From NCBI GenBank assembly GCA_033557685.1, contig JAWQRN010000061.1:1-43490 (forward strand): a stretch of DNA of 43,490 bases, in the 5' to 3' direction. The DNA comes from Sperchopsis tessellata. Its lineage: Eukaryota > Arthropoda > Insecta > Coleoptera > Hydrophilidae. The position numbers and the translations under genes were made by a program. A model generated the notes under the pieces. The model searched no databases. It was not told the origin of the DNA and worked only from the letters and a program-made list of their open reading frames with translations. Positions 10,584 through 22,800 of the stretch are shown piece after piece. How positions within the stretch are numbered: position 1 is the stretch's first letter; each line of letters starts with the position of its first letter.

Positions 10584-13394
10584 AACTGAACTAAAAAAAT
10601 TATAATTATTAAGAGTGTTACTCCAGAATATTCTCCTTGTACCCACCTAAAACCAATTAGTCAAGTATTATTTCCTATTTATTATCATTTTCACGTGAAA
10701 TTTAGATTAGAGATTTGAAAATGAAGTCAGGTTAGATTAAAATGAGCACAACTGGTGCAATGTGAACCTCTCCCCATAAACGCAATAATATTTTGGTTCC
10801 TAATGTATAGACAATGTAATCGATGAATTAAACAATCCCGTTTTTAAATGCGATGCCATTAAAACGTTTAAAACAATAATTATCTATAAATACTCAATAG
10901 AAGACAAAAGCCCTTTCATCGTATTTATCCAGCGTGTGTCAGCATCAAAAGTAAAAACGGGTCTTTACCCGATGACCACGTTTTTTATTTAATAATAAAG
11001 TAAAATAGGTTGCTATAGCGTAACTTACAAATTTAGTAATGTAAATGATGCGAATAATTTAATTGACATTGAGACATTTACGCCAAATCTCAATAATCTC
11101 CACTTGACGTATACACATTGTGTCGCCTAAACGTAAGTAGCATTATTAATTGCATGTGACATCAAACCTTCGACCAGAGACTGGTTATTCCATGATGTGG
11201 TAAGAAAAATAGAGCCGATAGTGAAAACACCCACATCTGTTGGACCTATTATTTACAGTCAGATAAGGGACAAACTTTCTACTTGGGAATTTCAAGACGC
11301 GCTACAACAGAAAGAGGGAAGTTTTTATAACTACAGAAGTTTGGGTGTAGTCGTTCATCAGCCTTCAACAAAATAACAGTATACCTTAAATTCTCAACCA
11401 GTACAGTTCATATTATTTTTGAAGATAACAGTTCTCATATTCTTACTCACTGTGTCGACGTAATTTTGGTCGCACTGTTAAACAATTCAAATTCTTTTAC
11501 AACTTTCCACAGCGCATCTTTTTTAAAAATGTTAAAAAAATGGATAACTTATTCAAATAAGACTAATAATAACTACGGAACCATGACAGGTTCGAACATT
11601 AGTGTCGTAAAAGAAAACCAGGAAAGTAAGAGGTAGAGATATAAAATTATTAATGAAAATACTGTTTAGAGGTATAAAGTCTTCGATAATATACCACCGA
11701 AAAATAATTATTAGCTATTGAGGACATAATTAGTCTCTATCGGATATTCGAACGGTATTTAAGATGACCAAGTAGAACCTAATAAGAACTGTCAATCTCG
11801 ATATTAGTACAGCTCCAAGTGTCCACAAAGTAATTTGCTGATTCTTTAGTTAATAAGATGTGTGACGCTGTAGAGATAGCCAGCCATGTAGATGGAGTAG
11901 TCTGAACAACCAATCGCCACACATCCCAAGATTAGATACAGAGAACTACTCCTGCTACTACTAGACCTCATCTTGCCTTGGCCTTGAACGCAAACAACAA
12001 AGTGTCGAAGTCAAGTCAAAAGATGAATCTGTTTGCGACTACTCTAGTTGAAATTCTTAGTCAAATGAGCAGAATTTGGAGGGATTGCCAGTTTTGTCGA
12101 TAGAGTAGTCTGAACAACCAGGCTGTGCACATATCAAATTCTGAGAACCAGCGTTAAAAACCATTGCAAAATACCGGTCCTGTAATTGTACTGGAAATAC
12201 CCAGGAACAGAATAAAGCACTTTCTTATATCTTTTAGCCAAGAGTTTTGGCGCCTTCCCACTGATCTTTTTTCTTAGATTTTCCCCTCTATGATTAATCT
12301 GAGAATTGTGTTTTCATTTTTTTGAAGGTGAGTAACATTTCCCTTAATTTGTGCATCCGGTTGAAACTAATTTACAGATTTCCTAAACTGAACCATCAAA
12401 ATCTGCATTATTTTATCATATCCAACAATACCAAATGGCGAAAACTAAGGACATGTTTGAATTCCTCGAGCCCAATACCTGCTCCATAAAAGTAACAGGA
12501 GATATTGTCTTAAGACCGTTATTTATTAAATATTTTCGCTGAACAGATGAGGTATGACACGTTCGATAATATGGTACGTTTTGCTACAGTAATAAACTTT
12601 GTAGCTTTTATGTTGGTCCATCAATGTATCAACAATAACTTTCTTTGATAAGAAAATAAAAACACAATTGTTAGAACTCTGGACGCAACGAGTACATTTT
12701 TTTGGATCTATTTTATGTGGAAAACTTATCGTATGCCCTGGTATTTGAGTCTGTGACGTAAATTCTCAAAACTTTGCACAGAGAATAAGACATATAGACT
12801 GTAGTTTATATCAAAGGACCTTTTGAATGTCTAAATGCCCAAAAGATAAATTAATTAGTGCACTGGACTTGTATTTCCAGCTTGATGTTTTTTAGTAAAT
12901 TTAACAATACATATACCTAATTTGAACGAGAAGAAAAATAGGGCTGGTATCTGCCTTAACGGTAATACATTATGTCTACACAGAACTACCCTTTATAAAT
13001 ACCTTTGCTCTGCTCCTGACTGCTTCCGTCCCTGGCTTCGATGAAGCAAAAGGAAACAGGACCAGAATTTTGGATAAGAAAATGATTATAATGTCACTTG
13101 GCTTCTTGCTTCTAGAGAAGGTAATAAAAATATGTACATATACACACTAAAGCAACAGATAGTTTAGTACAGTGTAACAAGCTTTCACTTGTGATACGTG
13201 ATATTAACTTAATTGACATAGAGCCTTTCAGTCGGCATTTTTTTAGGAGAATAAAAATCTTTCTCTTGCAAATAAAATGGAATATTTGTTGTATAAAAAA
13301 CTGCGGTATTTTCAGAGAGAACACATCTTCCATAATTAATAATAAACTGTATTAGTTTGTTAATTTTATTAACAAACACATAACAAATCAAGTA
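10584..13394. other. Intergenic; no gene recognised, two internal repeats
   Basis: No coding family was recognised in 2.8 kb. Two things stand out: a 20-bp block at 11452-11471 that recurs in reverse at 25131-25150, and a 22-bp direct repeat at 11891-11912 and 12099-12120 (one mismatch). Both are given as separate findings. Confidence 0.45.
11891..12120. repeat. 22-bp direct repeat, copies 208 bp apart
   Basis: GAT(G/A)GAGTAGTCTGAACAACCA occurs at 11891-11912 and again at 12099-12120 with one difference. The sequence between the copies has no recognised coding content. Confidence 0.7.
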
Positions 13395-14623
13395 TTAGGG
13401 ATCCCAGATGTCCCGGTTTAGCCAGGAGAATCCCAGGTTTATGACTTCTGTACCAGCATCCCGTCAAGTTTTGTTCGGGAGGCTAAATGTCCCAGTATTT
13501 TAGGCCATAGCAAAACACGATGGCTCACTACAACCATCTTTATTGCGTTTCATTGAATTATATGATGGTCTTAAATCTCATTTTTTGAGTCAAGGTAAAT
13601 GTCCAACACTTTGATATTCATTTTTCAGAAATAAGAAGCCTTTCATTTATCTTATCTTTCTGAAAAATCAGACGAAAATGCAATACAACAAATTTAACGA
13701 GAAGATGTTACAGGGTTTGAGGTAAAACAAGAAAGTGATATTCTTATTACAAAAATTGTATTGCATCAAAATAACAAATATTTACATAGTGATGTGAAGG
13801 CGGAAATGAAAAAGCTTTATGAAGAAGGTTTGATAATTGAAGCATCATTTAGAAACATCTCCAATTTCTATACGACTGCAGTGCAATATATTCAAGAATG
13901 GACCCAAAATCAGTTAAATGTATTTACCAAAAAGGGAATGGGCTTGCTTGAGTTCACCTTTATCTTGGGAGAATATTATGGAACGTGTCGAAGAAATTAA
14001 GACCATTTTACCAAATTTTAACTGAAATGAAGAGAACTTATTTGATGAGTACAGCCATGTTAAAATATTTGCAACTGTAGATAAAATTAATGAATGGAAT
14101 AATACCAGTTGTAAACTGGATGATAGATGGAAAGAAATCTTTGGTCAATTTGATCAAACAAATCACATACAATGAAATAGGGTCAATTATAAGTTTTTGT
14201 AAGACCTTGCTAGGATCAAATGCTTTTATTGAACGTGTTTTCTCGTTGATGAGTATATTATGAATAGATGAAAGGAATCGCTTACAAATGGACACTATTA
14301 AATCCATTATACTTGTTAAAACTCAATACAAAAACATCGTTCTCAGTTTTTCGATGTAGTAGCTAAGAATGGACAACTCTTGGAAAAAATACATTCTTCA
14401 GCCAAATATGATGATTCTGCAAGTAAAATGCAACAACAAGCAGATATACTCAAGAGACAGAATTATGAATTTGTTGTTAATTTTTAAACCTGTTTAACAT
14501 TCACTATCAGTTTCGATTTGTGTATTATGTTTTTTAAATCAAAAACATCACTAGCAACACTAATGCACTCTTACAAAATTTCATATTAATCTGGATTTTT
14601 TATTTCGAAAAATGGGATCCCTA
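13395..14623 (+). mobile_element. hAT-family transposon, complete ends, dead coding region
   Basis: The left end is TTAGGGATCCCA and the right end TGGGATCCCTA, a 10-11 bp terminal inverted repeat. The flanks carry an 8-bp target duplication, ATCAAGTA (13387-13394) against ATCAAGTG (14624-14631), with one mismatch. Eight-bp duplications are diagnostic of hAT elements. Inside, on + strand, a hAT-like transposase of the ZBED/FAM200 type is readable in pieces: LLRFIELYDGLKSHFLSQG (about 13540-13600), EGLIIEASFRNISNFYTTAV (about 13825-13890), and the C-terminal dimerisation block SFCKTLLGSNAFIERVFSLM (about 14190-14250). Several stops and frameshifts interrupt it. Confidence 0.85.
13761..14000 (+). 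pseudogene. hAT transposase fragment
   Basis: This 79-codon frame is part of the transposase domain just before the catalytic second half. It has the F-Y-x-T-A-V-Q-Y-I-Q-E-W pattern seen in ZBED-like hAT proteins. It ends in a stop after CRRN. The C-terminal dimerisation block lies in another frame downstream with an in-frame TGA (about 14262), so the protein cannot be made. Confidence 0.7.
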
Positions 14624-14631
14624 ATCAAGTG

Positions 14632-15443
14632 TGCCGTGTCAAGAGAGGGAAAATAAAGTATGCTAGCCAATAGTATGCAAAATAAAAGGAATAGATTTGG
14701 AATATTTTGAGGGTAAGATTCAATTAATACCGCCTGTGTGTTATTTATCTGACATTGAGAGGAAAGGGGAACGTCTTCCTGGAGAGGTCAAAGAATACTG
14801 CCAGAACAGGTGGCTATCAAAATAACATAACAAAATATAAATAAAAATTTTAGTGATTTAATTTAAAACTGAGCGACACAAAATTTACAAGTATTATTGA
14901 CTTAACTATTCAACTTATTGCAATAATGCAACCACCACTATTATTATAGTGACTATTGGCTACTTAGTATTTATAGATCAAATCATGGATTGATTGGTAT
15001 AGAAATAACTAATAATGATAAAAAAGTGTATGGAAACTTGCCAACATAGGCAAAAACAGCACTAAGTGGTAAAATCAAAAGCTGGAATCTTCCCAGTGAA
15101 TAACATGAGATCGGACATCTGCACTTCTTGTGGAAATTATGTCCTAAAGAAGAAGATAATTATTAAGAAGTGAAGACGGATCATAGATTTTATCTCACCT
15201 TCATAGTAAATGTCACCATACTTTAAAAGTCCTTACATCCTTTACCCATAGTTTGGATAGCTCCAGGATCCTAAGTCACAGCCTATTAAGAGTCAAACAA
15301 TAACAGAGAAAGTGGTGTGCCGACAACTACTTCTCCACAAAACCCTAAAGGTAGGATCCTGTATCACCCCCTGAAGTTTGACAAGTCGAGGTTTAGGTGA
15401 GTATTGGACCACCTCTGAGTTTAAATGTTGGTAATACTTCTAA
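14632..15443. other. Intergenic; nothing coding seen
   Basis: Mixed-composition sequence without a recognised exon. The part from about 15060 to 15440 is less AT-rich than its surroundings and could belong to an unknown repeat, but no ends or motifs were identified. Confidence 0.4.
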
Positions 15444-15514
15444 GGTTACAAAGAGCAGGCCCTAGGGTTACAAAGAGCAGGCCCTAGGGTTACAAAGAGC
15501 AGGCCCTAGGGTTA
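15444..15514. repeat. 22-bp tandem repeat, three copies
   Basis: GGTTACAAAGAGCAGGCCCTAG is repeated three times, starting at 15444, 15466 and 15488, without visible differences. A partial fourth copy (GGTTA) follows. The perfect identity between units points to recent amplification. Confidence 0.93.
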
Positions 15515-16320
15515 TCACCTTACAAATGGTTGAATGTCTAACCTCACTGAGGTAGTAATCTTAGGTTTGAATATGGTGAAAACAAATATAATATCAAAGT
15601 CATTCTGCAAGAATTAAAAATATTGGATACAGGTTTGAAGGAGCTTACCATTGTTCCTTCTTTCACTTTCTAATGAATAATTCTGGATAAGAATATAACC
15701 TAAAGGGCTTTTCAGCCACAATTTAATTACTATAGCTACTTAGAAATGGGATTAGCATTGATATTACACTTCTGGAGGCCTGTAGGATTTGTATGCTTAA
15801 ATAAAATATATCTTATGGAGCATTCTTGTAGGGAGACAAATCTGAGGCAAAGCACATTTAAATACTGCAGAGGAAATGTATTAGAAACAAATTTGGAGGG
15901 AATAGAACTCCTTTAAGTGATTCACACATTTGTGTTTTTTGGTTTATTTTCCTTTTATCCACCTAAGTCCTATTGGATAATATATCCATATTACTTTCCA
16001 TAGTAGCACATACCGTATGTCAATAACATATCTAGTCAATAAAATAAGAAAAAAGAATATATAAGCAAAAAATGAGAAAAAAACACTAACCTACACTTTA
16101 GTTTAAAATTCTTTCCATAGTTGATTTACTTAAAAAAATAATATCAAATATATACGATCCTGAAAAATAATAATCTAGTGCTAGGACTAACACTGTCTTA
16201 TATTTGAAATCACAGACGGTCATAACTTAGAGAACAAGCAGTGGTGACAACTGTCATAATTAACCATATATTTTATATAGTTGTATAATAATGCACAGGT
16301 GCTACACTTTTTAAATATTT
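15515..16320. other. Intergenic; nothing coding seen
   Basis: No recognisable exon, RNA gene or element end on either strand. Confidence 0.45.
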
Positions 16321-16336
16321 TGAAATAATTGCCACC

Positions 16337-16642
16337 ATGTGCCGAATTAGATCAAATCATGGTAAATTTCTGAAACACTTATATGGGTTAAAGCTTATGG
16401 ATAGTGAATTATACGCCTGCGGGCAAGAGGGGACAATGGAACATATACTTTTGGAATGCTCCTTGCATACAACTGCAATCAAACAACTTTATAATTGTTT
16501 AATCAAATTGCAAGTAGTACTTCCAACAAATTTAAAATCACTTATAACTTCAGATAATTTGAAGGTTTTCCTTGTGATTTACAATTTTTTTAAAAATGCA
16601 GCATTAGTATTTAAATTTAATTTTATCAATTTTTTTAAATAG
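16337..16642 (+). pseudogene. LINE ORF2 C-terminal fragment (after RNase H)
   Basis: The 101-codon frame starts CRIRSNHGKFLKHLYGLKL and has E-H-I-L-L-E-C-S with an earlier Y-A-C-G-Q-E-G. This is the arrangement R-(L/I)-R-(S/T)-x-H-G...C...E-H-I-L-(F/L)-E-C found at the C-terminus of Jockey/R1/I-clade non-LTR retrotransposons, after the RNase H domain. Everything upstream of it is missing, as is typical of a 5'-truncated insertion. The stop is followed by a short non-coding tail with an AATAAAGAATACCT stretch, probably the element's 3' end. It lies just downstream of the ferritin-like gene in the opposite direction. Confidence 0.8.
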
Positions 16643-16734
16643 ACTGCAAATTGGCTCTGTCACATGCCCTAAATAAAGAATACCTAACTATTTTGAATTA
16701 AGGTAACGTTTTCAAGTAAAATGTCAAAAACAGT

Positions 16735-16740
16735 TTTATT
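16735..16740 (-). terminator. Polyadenylation signal of the ferritin-like gene
   Basis: AATAAA on the - strand, about 15 nt past the TAA stop at 16755-16757. It is the first perfect signal after the stop and agrees with 16898-16755 being the terminal exon. Confidence 0.6.
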
Positions 16741-16754
16741 TCTTTTTATTATAT

Positions 16755-16898
16755 TTAATTGTATTTTATAGTAGCAGTTACATCTTTCCTTACATAATTT
16801 TTAAATACTTCCTTATCAAATAGATATTCTGTACAACCACAAATACCCATCTTATTGGCACGGGTTAACATTCTAGCCAATTCAAATATGGACTCGTC
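16755..16898 (-). CDS. Ferritin-like gene, exon 6 (C-terminus)
   Basis: After a TTTTAG acceptor the exon reads DESIFELARMLTRANKMGI and then CTEYLFDKEVFKNYVRK to the TAA, 47 residues in phase 0. E-Y-L-F-D-K is the near-universal C-terminal ferritin signature (helix E region). The preceding helix D segment has diverged from the D-H-V-T-N-L pattern kept in the + strand ferritin. The 13-residue tail after the signature (YVRKDVTATIKYN) is longer than in most heavy chains. The intron before it, after K-E-Q, is absent from the + strand gene. Confidence 0.9.
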   Translation of the reverse strand, partial: DESIFELARMLTRANKMGICGCTEYLFDKEVFKNYVRKDVTATIKYN

Positions 16899-19800
16899 CT
16901 AAAATAAATAAAAGAAATTATATAACAATTACAAAAATAGAAGTAGAAAGAAGAAGGTATAGAATGCAGGGGTTTATCTAACAGAAGAGCAAGTCTAAAA
17001 AATAAGTCAATAATAATTAGAAAAAATAGAAGCAGATCACTGAGTAGAAAAAAGAAAGTAAAATTGTTTATGTAAAATTCGTTAGATAAGACAATTAATT
17101 TTGTACATTATGTATTTATTTAATATCTGTTTTGCAGGGATATCCTTAAATTTATTAGGCAGAAATATTTTCACGAGAAATGTTGAGTTTTATATTTAAA
17201 ACCTGTGAATAAATTTTGGAACTACTAGCATTTTTAAAACAAGTATACATTTTATCATACCGAACTTATATAGATCTCCTTTAGCTGATTTTGATTTTTT
17301 CATGGAAATAATAAGTTGTACACGTAAAGTTATTATGTGTGATGATTTCAATGTAAACTTCCTACGTGATCCTCATTTTTAAATCTTTTAATATCACCAA
17401 AAACAGCAGCATTTTACTTCAGATTATATTCTAGGATCCTAGAGTATAGAAAGTGTGCCAAAATTTTACAGTCAAAAACTCAGTGAGTGTCTTGGGATTT
17501 GGTCGGGGAGTGATATTTCTTGACATCTACCTAAATTTCACCTTAGGGTGATAGGCTGGTAGGCGCAACACGGCCATTTTCCTGCAGCAAATGTTTAGAA
17601 TCATGATTTCAATTGATATTTTCACACTTTTCTCTCTATCAGCCACATACTTCATACAATTTACTAATAGGTCCTTCCATACATTCCCACAGAATATATG
17701 CACGCATGTGTGTAGTGAGCAAAAATGAAAAATCCATAATAGAATATTTCTTAGAAAGTTTCAGGGAAAGAAAGTAAAAAAATTGCCACATACAAAACTG
17801 TGATACACTACAATGCATATACAGACTGGCATGTTTCATAAGAGTCCATTGAAATGAGGTGGATAACACGCCACACTAAAATCAAATAACAACTAACAAT
17901 TATGTAAGTACAATCTGCAAACCTGTAGTTCTATTAAAAACCATTATAATATGAAACCTAATAGTACCTGCATTCAAGTACCTCGTTGTGGATGACGCCT
18001 TGCCAATTCCACCAGATGCAAATCATCGTCTTGCACGGATGCAATGTTGTTGCGCTCTGGGCTTTGCTTGTTGACCATGACTCACCCATTTTTCCGTTGC
18101 TTCATATTCATATAAAGGCACCATTTTTCATCACCAGTAATGATGCGGTAAAGAAACCTTTGCTTGTGGCCATGTGTAATTCGATATCACACAAGCAAAC
18201 CAGCAAAAATGGTAAAACGTTGATTTTTGTTGTTTTCACTCAAAATATGTGGGAGCCAAGCGCCGAACTTCTGGACTTTTCCCATTGATTGAAGATGGCG
18301 GTATAACGTCATGTGACTACAATTCATCTGCTCAGCCAATTCTATGGTGGTTTGAAGCGGATATTCATGAATAAGGTGGTTTAAGTGGTCCTCATTGAAT
18401 ACCACTGATCGTCCGGAACACTCCATGTCTTTCAGGTCTAAATTACCATCTTTACCATACACTTCATAAATATCGTGAGCAGCTTTGGCGAAATTATACC
18501 CTTGATTGAACTCGAACAGAAAGAGGTATAGAAAGTGCTCTTTTTTGTCTACTTGACATTCCATTTCGAAGGCCGGTATAATAGAAAATACTCTTTCGAA
18601 TGTCTTATACGTATAACCTTTACACATTTGTTTTACTTTTGGCACGCATTTTTAAATTTAAAAAAAAATGGGCATTACTGCAAGAAACATTTCATTACAC
18701 TGGGCATTAGCAGCTACATGCTAAGAATACTAGATCATGGAAAAAGATTAACTAGGACTAGATGTGATGTCATCTTTGTCAGTAAATTTTTGCAATCTTG
18801 CAAATGATTTGAAGGGTAATTTTAAAATTAATGACGTTTATTAATATGAATAAATACATTTAAAGTTTGAAGTCAATACCTAACTAGAGTGTAGAATTAA
18901 AAAATGTCACAATCCACTATGCAATATTAATATTGGTATATTGAAAGACAATTACCTAGATATTAAATACCAATATACAATGTTAGAAATATTTTTGTTT
19001 GCTAAGAAATGAGTCCTGCCATAACATCTGTACAGAGAACAAGATATTCAGATTTACTAAGATCTTTGTCTTTCAATGTCCCAGCTCTCTTCATAAACAT
19101 GCAGAAGTTTTCCTCAACGCATAGCACCCACCATGCACATAAAAATAGTCAACCCAGAACTTTTTGTAGTGGATGTTTGACTTAACTTGAAAACAAGTGA
19201 TGTCTATTTTTATTAATAAATTATTATTATTATTACCTGTTCTTTCATAAATCCTCCAGATATAAATTCCATGAGACTTAAGTCATTATATTTAGCAGCT
19301 AAATCATGTAAAGCAACTAATTTCTGAAAATAAATTATAACATCATTCAAGTTTGTGTAATCTGAATTTAGGCACAGTTTATGATTGTCCACTATTAAAA
19401 TTTCTTGTGCTTTAATATAGTAAGGATATGACATAGTTTCTTATGTTAGTGGTTTAAACTTTTATGGTGTGATATACGATCATGTATATATTATATACAT
19501 CAAAATTTCACAGATTCCCATTCTAACATATAATAAGATTGTGGAGTGACGCTGTAGTTATTTTTAATTACAAATAATTTTAAAAAAAATGGTACAATGA
19601 TCACGACATAATACAAAAGGGCTATTACATATACTTCTAAAACACGACATGTCAAAGCATGATGTGGGTAGTCATCTTCTCTTCCTTTCGTCATGATTAA
19701 TTTATCGTTCCCTAAGGATTTCTTCCAAAAACAGTAGTATATACTTTGATTATTTGATATACTTTTACATAGTATGGCGTTAGTGGTGTTTTTAAATGTG

Positions 19801-22800
19801 TGCATGAATTTTTTAATATTTACTATAAAACCATCATTTAGCATCTCAATCATCATTGAATTTTACTGTTGTAGTTTTTTACACTGAATTTTATTAGTAT
19901 AGTTAAAAATAAAATAATCATTCAAGTAACAACTATGTACTAATAACAATATAACAAAAGTAAACTTACATCCTTTACTAGTTTTTCCATTTCTAAAGCA
20001 ACTTCTAAGGCCTTGATAGAACATCCCCAATCATCAACATCTGGAGCAGTAATTGGGCACAGTTGTACTTTCCCACCTCTCAAATTTTGATAATCAATGA
20101 ACATTTTAGCATGACCTTGTTCTTCATCATACATATTCATAAAATAACCATTCAAACCAGGTAAGGCAACTTGTATATTACCAAAGAAACATGCCATCGA
20201 CAAATAAGTATAGCTAGCATTAAGTTCAGCTAAGATTTGACAGTTTACTCCATGCTCAACTTCAGGCTCATATCTATGACGGCCCCTAGCTCCAGCTGAA
20301 TGAATAGCGGTACCTGTCAGTCCAACTGAATCTGTGCAAGGGATGCTACCAGCACCACCTATTTGTCCTACAGCATCTCCTGTTTGATCACCAGATCCAG
20401 CACCACTAGGCCCTTGTCCACCCGATCCACTTCCTGCATATTCTCCTGATCCACTTCCTGCATGTGCTCCTGATCCACTTCCTGCATGCGCTCCTGATCC
20501 ACTTCCTGCATGTGCTCCTGATCCACTTCCTGCATGTGCTTCTGATCCTGCACTTCCACTTCCGGAACTCACAGTTGCACCTGCACTTCCAGGGCCATAA
20601 GCATTACCTGTTTTTTGGGAACCTCCTACAACACTTTGTCCTGTAAGTCCTTCACTAGAAGCGCCTTGTGGTGGCCTAGATGTAGAAGGTGGGGATGGAC
20701 CACTAACTTGTTTTGGAGGTGGAGTACCTAACCCTTGACTTGTTTTGCGAACACGACATTCTCGTTTTTTGGCTTTGCCACCTGCCTTGCCATCTGATTT
20801 AGTTTCAGACTCTGGCCATCCTTGTATAGGAGGGCAGCCTTTTCCTTCTTTAGAAGATACCTCGGAGTCATCTGGGTTACCATCTAAAGCAGATGATGAT
20901 GAGCCAGTAACTGAATGAGAAAAACCAATAGCTGACTGAGAAGAACCAGTAGCTGATTGAGAAGAACCAACAGCTGATTGAGAAGAGCCAGTAGCTGATT
21001 GAGAAGAACCAGTAGCTGATTGAGAAGAACCAGTAGCTGATTGAGAAGAACCAGATGTGCCAATTTCACTACCAGATAATACTTTAGTTGTACCCCCTGT
21101 GGACGACACATCCATGGATTGTGTGGCACCTTGCACATTTATTGATGGTGGACCATAAGAGTCTGCTGCAGTTCCTTGTACAGAAGGCTGACCAGGAACT
21201 GAAGAACCACCAATATTGTGATCCTAATAAATAATATACATTATAATTTAATGGAGAATAACTTTTTAATTTCCTTTATCAAGAAAGCAATGAAAATTAC
21301 AAATAACTCTAAATAATTTTTGACAAATAATTTTTGACCAATAATTTTTAATCGTAAACCTTGAAAATATTTTCTCTTAATACTGTTCTTATACATATGC
21401 ATGTGGGTGGCTTTTTGAGGCTCCAAAGTGGGATGCTGCAGGGATCTGTTTTGTGTCTACTTTTTTTATTTCTTTACAAGTTGTTACTATTCATTCCACA
21501 ATTTACAATTATTATGGGGAACTAAATGTGTTTATTCTCGAGTCAAGCCCTAGCAATATGATCAAATTTTAATATGACAATGGTAAAGTAGTTGTGGAAC
21601 CACACTTTGCAGTAAAGATTATTACATGTCAGTTAGACAATATTGTCCATGATATATATTTTGAAGCAGAATAGGATACACCATTTTTTTCTTAAGATTT
21701 TATAAAGCTGGTTGTTTGGACAAACTTATGGGACGCAAGAATGGCCGGAGAGATAAGGTATAGTCAGACATATAAGATGAATGAAATATTCTTGGCCAAC
21801 TAGGAAAATCAAATCTTTTTTTGATGATAATTGCATTGAATTCATTCGTTGAAGTAGCATCACTCGACTTGAAAAGTCTTGCAACAGTGGACAAAACGTC
21901 GGTGCTTATCAAAGCCTCTACACGGTTTCCAATAACCGTAGAAGTCTATTACATTTAATGCTATCGTAAATTTGCAGAAGCTGCAGAATTGGTGGACCAG
22001 ACTAGCATACCTAATTTAGTAGATACAAGAAATTATGTAGCCCTTGTTTGCAGGAAAGAACGAGAAAAGATGGAGATTACTATCAGAGCAGACTAAGTAT
22101 AATTAATCAGATTTGAAAATATAAAGTGTTAACTATGCCAAATCTTCAATACAAATGCGATTAAAACATCATATCACCCTATATATGAGTCAGGATTAAA
22201 AAAACATCATCAGTTAACCAACATAATAATGAGAATTTTGATAAATTAAAATATTGTTATAATTTTACCTGACCTCCAGTTGTAGATTGACCAGCTACAT
22301 CACATTTAAAATGAGCTTCAAATGTTTTGCCTTGTTCTAGGTTAACTGGTTGGGTTTGCTTAATTCCACCATCTGAAGTAGTAACTGCACCAGGAGTACT
22401 CCCTTGTGTGGATTTTATTTCCATTGTGCAATTAACTTTGGGAGTAAGACATTCTGCTAATTTTTTGAGATCATCATTTCCCTTACCACCACCTGTTTGG
22501 TCAGGGCAAGCTGATTTAGTTTTGTCATCTGCATCCTTGTCATCACCTGGCCTTTTCTTGCCTAAATAAATACATTAAATTTGCTATACCTTATTAATAA
22601 ATCTTAAGAATAAGTACCATCTCCTTCTCTACTACTGAAGCTTGAATTCGGTTCATTAGGGCATTTGAATTTATCAGAATAGTAAGCAACAATGTTAATA
22701 TTACTTCTTTTGCTAAGTAATTTGGAGGTATTTCTGTAATTCAAGCTATCATGCTGCACGGTTTTCCTCAGAACTGAAAATCTATTTTTACTGTAGGCTA

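Noticed and set aside
19500..19856. 118-codon - strand frame in intron 4
   Set aside because: It lies between good splice sites of the ferritin-like gene, contains no known motif and is not needed for the model.
20368..21138. Frames of 60-84 codons on both strands inside exon 4
   Set aside because: They are out-of-frame readings of the 21- and 24-bp coding repeats; only the frame that continues into the ferritin domain has splice sites and a domain.
22327..22569. 80-codon + strand frame opposite exon 3
   Set aside because: It is the antisense shadow of exon 3, whose - strand frame connects in phase with exons on both sides.
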